Assembly: GCA_033002965.1 (NCBI GenBank)
Contig: JAURVB010013638.1
Location: 62,001 to 126,000 of the forward strand
Origin: Piper betle
Lineage: Eukaryota > Streptophyta > Magnoliopsida > Piperales > Piperaceae
DNA: 64,000 nt
Direction: 5' to 3'
Part shown: positions 50,990 to 59,727 of the stretch, piece by piece
Layout of the letters: every line of letters begins with the position of its first letter
Numbering within the stretch: the first letter of the stretch is position 1
Made by a program: the position numbers and the translations under genes
Notes under the pieces: model-generated
Database searches by the model: none
Told to the model about the DNA's origin: nothing
What the model saw: the letters and a program-made list of their open reading frames with translations, nothing else

Positions 50990-51613
50990 GCTCAAGCACA
51001 GGCAAGCTGCCTGTGCTTGAGCCATCCAACCGTTGGATTCAATCCAACGGTTGGATGAAAAAAAAAGCGCCGCCGCCGGCCGAAGCGTCGCCGCCACCCC
51101 GGCCGACGCGACCCCCCTGCCCTGCCTGTCGCCGCCCCCGGCCGACGAGGCGGCGGATCTAGCAGCCCTGCCTCTTCCCCTGCCGGCCCGCCGCCCCGCC
51201 ACCCCGCCGTGCCCCCGCCCGCCACCCCGTCGCCGTCCCCCGCCGCGCTGCACCCCCCCTCGGCCCTTGCTTGCCCCCCCGCCGCCCCCCTCGGCCCCCT
51301 CCTGCCACCCGCCGCGCCGCACCCCCTCGGCCCCCGCCCGCCCCCCGCCGCGCCCCCTCAGCCCCCGCCCGCCACCCCGTCGCGCCGCGCCCCTCGCGTG
51401 GCGACCCGCGACCACGAGGCCGCCGCCCCTCGGACCACCCCCTCCCCTGTTACCGCCGCCCCCCTGGCCGTCGCCGTTGCCGGCCGCCCCCTCCGCCGTC
51501 GCTGCTGCGGAGGCGCCGGCGGCCACCGCTATGTTGTTTTTGATCTTGGCCGTTGGATGCTAATCCAACGGCCAAGATCAAACTTGAGCACAGGCAAGCT
51601 GCCTGTGCTCAAG
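50990..51613. mobile_element. GC-rich fold-back element with paired hairpins at both ends
   Basis: The left end carries two adjacent palindromes. 50990-51022 has arms GCTCAAGCACAGGCA and complement around AGC. 51023-51057 has 17-bp perfect arms beginning CATCCAACCGTTGGATT with a one-base loop. The right end mirrors this. 51540-51581 has 19-bp arms TTGATCTTGGCCGTTGGAT with a four-base loop. 51583-51613 has arms CTTGAGCACAGGCA around AGC. The two outer hairpins share the same core, so they also act as terminal inverted repeats. Between them, about 51066-51525 is extremely GC-rich, with C-rich plus strand and G-rich minus strand, inside an AT-rich neighbourhood. Long proline/arginine or glycine/arginine ORFs in nearly every frame reflect composition. 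I do not recognise the family. No clear target duplication is visible. Confidence 0.7.
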
Positions 51614-51629
51614 CACAAAAGTTTTATTT

Positions 51630-51670
<41 letters not shown>

Positions 51671-53155
51671 CGGACACAGGATTGTCCGCCCCTGTGGATC
51701 ACGTCTTTCGATCTGGGTTTAAGGGTTTGGTGAGACCAAGGCACCTTGCTGCGCAAAGAAATAGTACAATAAAAATAAAATGTCACAGACATAAAAAATA
51801 CGCAAGAAATTTTATGTGATTCCTTAGGGTTTAACTTGAATATCTAAATCAATCTATGGTGATGTTGGTATTCACAATCCACTAATTTTCAATTCCTTCA
51901 CAAATTACAAATCTTAGTAAAATTTTTCCCACTTTAACTTTTTGACTCATACATAGCATGTCCTTTATAATATTTTGATGAAGAATTTGATTAGCCTATA
52001 TGACCCAAAATTGGGAAAATTCATCCGACACCAACTATTCAGGTTGAACTGAATTGAATCGGGCTCGCACTAAGTGAACTTATCTGGATTGGACTGACTC
52101 TTGAGCTAGGCAAGTCCGGCCAGGTTACCAACAGCACTTACGGACGTAGTCACGTATAAAAGGTCAGTCGGGCCAAAAACAATATACAGTTGAGGGTCTT
52201 AACACACAAGTAACGGGTCTTAGACCCAATTAGCTTCCACACACTCCTTCACGATGCTATCCAAGACATAGTCGGCTCTTCTTCTTCCGCCGATGATGTC
52301 GAAATCACAACAGTGGCTCTTAGATCCAATTAAGTGCAGAGTAAGGCTGCCGGTGGTGATCTGCAGACATTGGACAAATCCCTAGTTCTCCAGCTAGGTG
52401 CAAGTTTTAGCAATAGCAAAACAGAGCAACAAGGTAGTCCCCACTTCCTTTAGCCAAGATGGGTAGCATTAGGCAGAGCTTCGGCCGCAATCCTTTTCAG
52501 CAACAAATCCAACTCCGGCTAAGTATAAGGATGTGACAGTCAGGTGATCAACAGGACTTCCAAGCCAACTTCTACGGTGATCCATCTTTTTGACAATGAT
52601 ACACTTCACAACAACAAGGATGAGGAGTGACAATGAATTCCAACATGGGTAGGCAACCACCAGACTTAAACGAGGCCATGGAAACTCTGGCAGTCCCTTA
52701 TATATTCTGTCCTTACCCGCGTGAATTCATGACCGGTTAAAGTTTTTTACAAATTTTTCATAGTAGTTTCAGAATAGCACAAATCTTTTCATTTAACTTA
52801 TTTGTTTAAAAACACATCTATCGACATCCTTCGATAGATTTAGAATAATAAAGATTTTTTTAAAATTTATTAAAAATTTATATGGATAAGTTTAAATCTA
52901 TACAAAAATATATATATATATATATATAATATATAAATTTTAAATTTTGAAGTGTATGAGAGAAAATTTTGAAATGCGGTTATTTTAGATATTTTTTATT
53001 TTTTCTTTATAAAAAAATTATATCGACTGCCCGGCCAATATAGCCGGCGATCGCTCTGGGCCACAAACTCTTAAAACCCCCAAAATTCCCACAAAACCAT
53101 AGCTTTCCGACCATACGAGGACGCCGGCGACGATCTCCGGTCGCCGGACAAGGCT
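51614..53155. other. Spacer between the fold-back element and OEP7
   Basis: A (TA)n tract lies at about 51632-51667, directly beside the fold-back element. The remainder is mixed non-coding sequence with a further AT tract at about 52908-52930. The GC content rises just before OEP7, from about 53030. No gene is recognised. Confidence 0.4.
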
Positions 53156-53365
53156 ACGGCGAGCGGAGAATCGAGAACAAACGCTCTGGAGTCGGCCGTG
53201 GTGGTGCTGGGCGCGATCGCCTTCGGCTGGCTCTCCATCGAGATCGCCTTCAAACCCTTCCTCCACCAAGCACGCCAGGCCATGGATAAATCCGACCCCG
53301 CCCGCGACCCCGACGACGACGCCGACGCCGACGCCCCGAAGAATATGCCCGGAGATGGTGAGTAG
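53156..53365 (+). CDS. OEP7: Chloroplast outer-envelope OEP7-like protein, no AUG start
   Basis: The frame encodes a single membrane span, [19 protein letters not shown], followed by [20 protein letters not shown] and an acidic tail. This is the signature of OEP7-type proteins, about 64-70 residues, which insert into the chloroplast outer envelope by a signal-anchor. The stop is TAG at 53363-53365. The frame is open upstream to a TAA at 53072-53074 with no ATG before the span. The best start candidate is ACG at 53156 in a strong context (GCTACGG), giving 69 residues. AAG at 53150 is another codon one change from ATG. A spliced upstream exon is also possible. GATGGTGAGT at the 3' end looks like a splice donor, with a possible acceptor AACAG at 53421-53425. 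Either an unusual start, an altered start, or a young pseudogene. Confidence 0.7.
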   Translation, partial: TASGESRTNALESAVVVLGAIAFGWLSIEIAFKPFLHQARQAMDKSDPARDPDDDADADAPKNMPGDGE

Positions 53366-54906
53366 GTTCGTACTTCCATCGGGTCACTCTTTGTTGTGTG
53401 CGTGCTTTTTTGGTTTTGGTAACAGGGTGGTTCATGGGGTTTACTGTTTAAAGGAGTCCTGCGGATTGCTGTTCTAAAATTGACAAAGGTGAAGATGGTA
53501 CTGACTCCAATGGAAATAAATGGATTAGAATGTCGATTTCATCCATGGTTAAATTTTGTGAGTTCAAATATATGATTTTTGTAGTGGGTTTTTTGTGTAG
53601 TTAGGTTTAATCGAAGTATTGTCTATAATTTTATAATCTTAGACAATTATATAATTTTGAATTCTATATTGCACCTCTCTGTGATAGCATTTATCATAAT
53701 TGTTTATTATTTTAAAATTATTTTTTATAATCAAGTTGTTAACCAAATTTACAAGGTTTTTTTATCGTAGTCAAATTTTCATTGTTTTGCCTGGTTGATA
53801 TATGATTACAACTAATAATATTAAGCTAGTTAAAATTATACTTATTTAAAATATTTCCCCCTCACAAATTATAATTTGCTCTAAGCATCAAATTATGATA
53901 ATATAATATTATAAATTAAGAAATAAGTAAAAATAATAATTTAAATCAACGTAATACTTCACAATAAAAAATATCGTGATTGCGTTGAAGTATAAATAAC
54001 TTTTATAGTTACAAATAAAATTATTAAATAATATTTGATTAAATTAGTAAATCGGTTATAATAGAGCCTTTTATAATTATTATTTATATTTAAAGTTATT
54101 TTAATTAAATTAATCAATTTTTAACTATTTTTTTACGCGGTGTTTATTCTATTTAATTCAAAATAAATTATAAAACTGTACATTAGATGACTATTTACGT
54201 ATAAGACTCAATATATCGTAGACTCTCTTAAACTCTATTATAGCCTGGTTTAGGTAAATCTTGTTTTGTTAATGAACTCATATTAAATTATGACATTTTA
54301 ATTAATATTAATCGCATTTGTCTTGTAATCTTTTTACTTTAAAATCTGATGGAACTTGATTTAATTCAAAATCAATCACGGTCATCCGATTATTAGAATG
54401 AATAATTTTTTTAAAAAAATATTAATGTGTTTTACATGGATCGTACCATGTCAAAGTGGGCCAATTTTTAAAAGAATTTATTAGTGTGTGTTTCTTACAT
54501 TATAGCCGTGTCAATTAGGTGACAATATTTTTATAAAATAAAAATATTTATAAATTTGACATAGTTTTTAACACTGTTTGTTTGTGTTAAAATTTTAATA
54601 TGTTAGTGGCAATTATATAAAAGTAGAATACATAGTTAATTAGAATTCTAACTCGAACTCTAGTATAATTAGAAAATTTTGAATGAACTTACAATGTGAA
54701 CAATAAGTATAAATCTACTCTTATTAATTATTACTATTAGGAAACTAAAAGTTGATCCCCGATAAAATGAAAGAAAATTTGCCAATTAAAATTAAAAAAA
54801 ATCTTTATAATCTCTTTTTTTCATTAGATCAGAGTATATATAAAAAATTAAAGTATATTTCTAACATATAAAATTATTGTCTATAAAATCAAATATCAAA
54901 TTAGTT
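53366..54906. other. AT-rich intergenic region
   Basis: About 53370-53450 may belong to OEP7 3' sequence. Beyond that only AT-rich non-coding sequence is seen. Confidence 0.4.
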
Positions 54907-54915
54907 TATCTCATT

Positions 54916-55180
54916 AAGGGTGCTAATTGAGCGAGCGAGCCGAGCTCAACATGTGTTCGAACTCGGCTCGAATAGTTCGAAACTCGTTCGAACGAGTTTT
55001 GGACATACATGCTCGAGTTTGACTCGAATATCTTTTATGTGTTCGAGCTCGACTCGAGCTCGAATATACTTAAACTGTTTAGCCAGCTCGTTCGTTAGGC
55101 CAATGTGGTTTGAACCCACAACCTTGAAGTCATCAAGGTGAATACTTACCATCTCAACTATCTTGCTTCTTTGTTATTAA

Positions 55181-55221
<41 letters not shown>

Positions 55222-55439
55222 ATATATAAAATATAATATAATGACTATATTATTATATTATTTTATCGAGTCGAGTTCGAGTTACAACCGAGTCGAACAC
55301 GACCTTGCTCAAGCTCGGCTCGTAAGATTCGAGTTCGAGTCGAGTTCGAGTTGAGCATTTAAATGTCGAGTTTCGAGTCGAGTCAAGTCGAGCCAAACGT
55401 TAAATGCTCACGAGCTGGTTCGCTCAATTAGCAACCCTA
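54916..55439. mobile_element. Miniature inverted-repeat element with 9-bp target duplication (Mutator-like?)
   Basis: The ends are AAGGGTGCTAATTGAGCG and, at the right, CGCTCAATTAGCAACCCTA, an inverted repeat with one base missing on the left. The 9-bp TATCTCATT flanks it at 54907-54915 and 55440-55448. Nine-bp duplications are typical of Mutator-like elements; eight would suggest hAT. The arms are rich in CGAGCTCGA/TTCGAGT motifs and can pair extensively. The centre holds a tRNA-like module and a TA tract at about 55189-55220. There is no transposase. Confidence 0.75.
55100..55165 (-). other. tRNA-like (pol III promoter-like) module inside the miniature element
   Basis: The minus strand reads TAGTTGAGATGGT (A-box-like, 55160-55148) and GTGGGTTCAAACC (B-box-like, 55119-55107), spaced as in tRNA genes and tRNA-derived SINEs. 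No full cloverleaf or anticodon arm is convincing, so it is not called a tRNA gene. Confidence 0.4.
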
Positions 55440-55448
55440 TATCTCATT

Positions 55449-56269
55449 CAATAACTTAGCAAACTTGAACCCAACCCGAACCCAAATCAATATATAATAA
55501 ATTTATTACATATATTTATACAGGAATACTCAACAATTTGAATATGTTATGATAATTATTCTTATTTTATAATATATATGTATATATATATATAATATTA
55601 TATATAAAAAATTTAAAAGAGAATTAAATATTTTTTGAGTTTAGCTTCTAATAGGGTCAGGTGTTTTAAGATTCTAATTTGGACTCAATATGAAATGGAC
55701 ACTATTAAAAATTCGAATTTGTTTGTTTATGCAGACCCACCCGTAGCATTTGGGTTCCAATTTTAGTTAGTAAGAAAAAATATCATTAATAGTCATGTTT
55801 TAATTTTTTATATTATAAATGTAAAAAATTTTAAAATTTTATCTGATGTAACCAAATCTCTCATTTTTATTTCAAGTATAACAATTTATATATATATATT
55901 AAATATATTTGACTATTAATTTTTATTTGCATAAATACCCTTAATATATTGTCAATTTTTTAAAACATATTTTCTTACTTTATATTTGATGAATGATATT
56001 TAGTTTTTTTTTAAACTATTCAATTTAAAATATATTAGATAAAATAAAAGATTTTATTTCTAATAAAAACATGACAATTTCAATTTTAAATTTCAAACAC
56101 CCAAAAATTATATTCTATTATTTTTTTATTTTTTAAATTTGGAAGGTCCAAAATTCAAAAAAAAATTAAAATTTTGTTTTTTTTATTTTTAGCTCATCGA
56201 TAATAAAATTTTATAGCCTATTCATCATTTATTTATTAGTCAATCTTTTCAATTTTATATATGAAGTCA
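55449..56269. other. AT-rich intergenic region
   Basis: Low-complexity AT sequence with short TA runs. No gene is recognised. Confidence 0.4.
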
Positions 56270-56504
56270 GTAAAAATCATAAATTTTATCAATTACCTAT
56301 TTTACTCTTATTAAAAAAATGAGATATTTAAAAATATTTTTAACATTAAATAAAAAAAATTATTGGATTTGGACAATAGAAAAATATGAAACCTGTATTG
56401 TCCAAATCCAATAATTTTTTTATTTAATGTTAAAAATATTTTAAAATATCTCATTTTTTAATAAGATTAAAATAGATAATTGATAAAATTTATGATATTT
56501 TTAC
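56270..56504. mobile_element. Hairpin miniature element, two ~109 bp arms
   Basis: The left arm (56270-56378) and right arm (56396-56504) are near-perfect inverted copies, with a 17-base loop between. The innermost part, TATTGGATTTGGACAATA facing TATTGTCCAAATCCAATA, is exact. About five or six mismatches or indels lie in the outer arms. The whole is almost a single stem-loop, as in fold-back miniature transposons that can feed small RNAs. No clear target duplication is seen. Confidence 0.75.
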
Positions 56505-57342
56505 CAAAAGTAGTAACTCCACGGCGACGGTGGCACCGCTTAAACCCTGTCTATGTTTTATCGTCTCCTGAAACCTACCTCCATCAAGTAGCCGCCACAC
56601 TAGCCCCGCCGCCGCCCCTCCTCCTCTTCCTGGGTGTATACTCCAAAAAATTTTAAAAAAATTCAAAACCCACAAGAAACAACAATAAAAGTATCGATCT
56701 TTCTCCCTACCCATACTCCATTCTTGCATAATTAATTCATGGTGTTCTCTGGTTCGTAATTCATGGTGATATATGATTGTATGGCCTCTTCTGTCTTGTT
56801 TTTCGTTTTTTGCAGAGAATTGTTTGCGACGCTAATTGGGTTTGTTGTTCGTGGATTGTGTGGGCTGAATGAATTTGAAGAATAGTGATTGGTTGGAATA
56901 TGTTGGCTTTTGTGTGGTTGGTTTGTGAATTGTGAGGTGTGGCTATTGCTCTTTTGTTGATTGTTTGAGCTATGGAATGTTGTGTCTGTTGATATAATTG
57001 CTCTTACGATGATTCTTTTATTTGCGTTTGCATATTAGTTCCTCGGGAAGTTCGTGTTAATGGAGGTTTTTTGGTAGCTTGGATGGTGTTTATGTTCCAT
57101 ATCGGATCTTTTTACCGCTTTTGAGTGTGTGTGACCGAAAGATTTTGACGCTGAGCATTATGTGTTCTGGAATCATGTATCTGTGATTGGCAGCTGCCAT
57201 TTTCTTGGTAATTCCTGAATGCTCTGGATTTGGCTGAGGGCAGATTTTTGCTTGCTGCAGGTGCCCATGTTGTTTCCGATTGATTGAGTGGTAATAATAA
57301 ATAAGAGGAGAAGGGGAGAAAGGGAAGAGGCGGTCTAGGATA
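56505..57342 (+). promoter_or_regulatory. CLMP1 promoter and leader
   Basis: GC-richer sequence starts near 56515. CTTGCTGCAG at about 57252-57261, after a T-rich stretch, looks like the acceptor of a leader intron. The leader then runs GAGGAGAAGGGGAGAAAGG up to the ATG. Minus-strand ORFs here are shadows. Confidence 0.4.
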
Positions 57343-59727
57343 ATGGGAAAATCTGGAAGTAGAAGGAAAAAAGGGGGAAATCCAGCCACTGCAGTGGTGA
57401 ACAACGGCCATCAACCGGCGACGGCATCTGCTGCTGCTGCTGCTGCTGCTACTGCTATTGGTGTGCTGACAAGTAAGGATATTGGCAGTGGTAATAATGG
57501 GGTAATTGCACTGGACTCGTCTATGCTACTGAGAAGAGCTCAGGATATGAAAGAAGAAGGGAACCATCTGTTTGAATGCAAGGAGTATGAGGGAGCCCTG
57601 AACAAGTACGAGGATGCTCTGAAGCTCACCCCAAAGACCCATCCCGACAGGGCTGTCTTCCACAGCAACCGAGCTGCCTGCCTTATGCAGATGAAACCTG
57701 TGGATTTCAATGCCGTGATCACGGAATGCTCTCTCGCCCTACAGGTGCAACCCCGGTTTGGCCGTGCCCTTCTCCGCCGTGCCCGGGCCTTGGAGGCCCT
57801 TTTGAAGTTCGACCTGGCTTTCCAGGATGTGCAGACTGCCCTTGCCTCCGACCCCGACAACCGTGATGCCCTGGAGATTGCCCGCCGCCTCCGTGCTGCT
57901 CTTGCCCCCCGCCATGAGGTACAGCAGGACTTGCAGAGTCGCCCCTCCCCAGCTGCTCTCGGTGCCTCTGCTGTGCGTGGGGCTCCCATTGCTGGCCTTG
58001 GCCCCTGCCTGCCCTCCCGCCCCGTTCCCAAAAGGCCACCACCGCCCTCTTCCAAACCAGTTACTTCCCATCGCCTGCCATCACCCCCCACCAAACCTAC
58101 CACGCCCTTTCAATCTGCAGAATTCCCCAAGGGAAGCCACAAGGACTGCAGTAGTAATAAGATTGCCCCACCCAATGGTGATGCTAGTCGCAACAACAAC
58201 CACCTTTCCTCCACTGCGCCGGATCTAATCGGCGTTGGCGCCTCTTCTGCGCCCCCTATAAACACTCCCTATCGCCCACTCAAACTTGTCTATGGCCATG
58301 ACATTAGACTAGCTCGAATGCCTGTAAACTGCAGCTTCCGGCACTTGAGAGAAATAGTGGCCAAGCGGTTTCCGTCATCTAAATCTGTTTTGATCAAGTA
58401 CAGGGATGCGGATGATGATTTAGTGACCATCACTGGTACAGACGAACTTAGGTTGGCAGAATCGTGCATAGATGCTCCTTCCTTGGAGGACAGGTTCATG
58501 GACTCCAAATTGGCCGCCAAAGACTACCTCAGACTTTTAAGGTTGCACATTGTCGAAGTCGAGCCTGACCAAGAACCGGAGTTGGTTGAAGAGGAGGAGA
58601 AGGTGTTTGCGGTCGAAAATGCCGATGTCAAGTCAGATCATGACGGTTCTGGTCCCCGCTCAGATGCAGAGGTTTCATCATCCAAAGTTGTCGACAAGGA
58701 TAATGCAAATGGATCCAGTCCAAAGACGGAAGACGGGAAGGATACAAGTAATGTTGGGGTTGATTGCAAAGAAGTTGAGATTGATGATTGGCTCTTTGAG
58801 TTTGCACAGTTGTTTCGGACCCATGTGGGAATCGATCCAGATGCACATGTCGACATACATGATCTGGGCATGGAGCTGTGTTCTGAAGCTTTAGAAGAAA
58901 CTGTTACAAGTGAAGAGGCACAAGGCCTTTTCGAAATGGCTGCTTCAAAGTTTCAAGAGGTTGCGGCATTGGCATTCTTCAATTGGGGGAATGTCCACAT
59001 GTGCGCAGCTAGAAAGCGTATATCGCTGGATGATTCTTCTTCAAAGGAAGACATTGCGAAGCAGCTTCAAGTTGCCTATGATTGGGTCAAAGAACGGTAT
59101 GCGCTTGCGCGCCAAAAATATGAGGAGGCTTTCCTGATCAAACCAGATTTCTATGAGGGACTACTTGCACTGGGGCAACAGCACTTCGAGATGGCAAAAC
59201 TCCAATGGTCTTATGCTTTGGCTAGTAAGATAGACTTGTCTTGTTGGGATTACTTGGAGACGATTAATCTTTTTGACAGTGCCGAAGCAAAGATGAAGAC
59301 GGCCACTGAAATGTGGGAAAAGCTGGAAGAACAAAGGTTGAAGGACCTCAAAGATCCTGTTGCAAGTAATAAGGATGACTTGTTAAAACGAAGGAAAAGA
59401 CAAGTGGTCAGTGCTGATGTTCAGCGGTTGGGAGATGGGCAAGAGATGTCTCTTGAAGAAGCAACTGAACAAGCAGCTGCAATGAGATCCCAAATACATC
59501 TTTTCTGGGGTAATATGCTTTTTGAGCGTTCTCAGGTGGAATTTAAACTGGGTTTGAGGGGCTGGAAAAGGAATCTTGATGGTGCCGTTGAGAGATTTAG
59601 ACTTGCTGGTGCATCTGAAGCTGACGTGTCCGTGGTTCTCAAGAATCACACATCCACTGTACTTAATGATAATAGCCCTTCCACTACTTCCATTGCTGCT
59701 GTTGCTGCGGGTAGAAATTTTGAATGA
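57343..59727 (+). CDS. CLMP1: CLMP1/Phox-type TPR and PB1 domain protein
   Basis: A single uninterrupted frame of 794 residues. It opens MGKSGSRRKKGG, the family's basic N terminus, followed by an alanine run encoded by GCT repeats. Residues about 62-190 form three TPR repeats (EEGNHLFECKEYEGALNKYE, NRAACLMQMKP, RRARALEALLKFDLAF). A proline-rich linker follows, then a PB1 domain at about 311-400 (LKLVYGHDIRLARMPVNCSF, LIKYRDADDDLVTITGTDEL). An acidic linker leads to a C-terminal helical repeat region at about 485-745 (EIDDWLFEFAQLF, DYLETINLFDSAEAKMKTA). This order matches Arabidopsis CLMP1/Phox2, required for chloroplast separation and distribution; its relatives act as TPR co-chaperones. 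Family length is around 750. No frame damage is seen. An intron-free CDS is simply what is observed here. Confidence 0.93.
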   Translation: MGKSGSRRKKGGNPATAVVNNGHQPATASAAAAAAATAIGVLTSKDIGSGNNGVIALDSSMLLRRAQDMKEEGNHLFECKEYEGALNKYEDALKLTPKTHPDRAVFHSNRAACLMQMKPVDFNAVITECSLALQVQPRFGRALLRRARALEALLKFDLAFQDVQTALASDPDNRDALEIARRLRAALAPRHEVQQDLQSRPSPAALGASAVRGAPIAGLGPCLPSRPVPKRPPPPSSKPVTSHRLPSPPTKPTTPFQSAEFPKGSHKDCSSNKIAPPNGDASRNNNHLSSTAPDLIGVGASSAPPINTPYRPLKLVYGHDIRLARMPVNCSFRHLREIVAKRFPSSKSVLIKYRDADDDLVTITGTDELRLAESCIDAPSLEDRFMDSKLAAKDYLRLLRLHIVEVEPDQEPELVEEEEKVFAVENADVKSDHDGSGPRSDAEVSSSKVVDKDNANGSSPKTEDGKDTSNVGVDCKEVEIDDWLFEFAQLFRTHVGIDPDAHVDIHDLGMELCSEALEETVTSEEAQGLFEMAASKFQEVAALAFFNWGNVHMCAARKRISLDDSSSKEDIAKQLQVAYDWVKERYALARQKYEEAFLIKPDFYEGLLALGQQHFEMAKLQWSYALASKIDLSCWDYLETINLFDSAEAKMKTATEMWEKLEEQRLKDLKDPVASNKDDLLKRRKRQVVSADVQRLGDGQEMSLEEATEQAAAMRSQIHLFWGNMLFERSQVEFKLGLRGWKRNLDGAVERFRLAGASEADVSVVLKNHTSTVLNDNSPSTTSIAAVAAGRNFE

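Noticed and set aside
50960..51733. Long proline/arginine and glycine-rich ORFs up to 188 codons in the 51 kb element
   Set aside because: Nearly all frames are open because of extreme GC content; none has a recognisable domain.
55100..55165. Calling a functional tRNA gene
   Set aside because: Only A-box- and B-box-like motifs are present; no acceptor stem pairing or anticodon loop could be drawn.
57540..58103. 187-codon minus-strand ORF
   Set aside because: It is antisense to CLMP1 and without any supporting motif.
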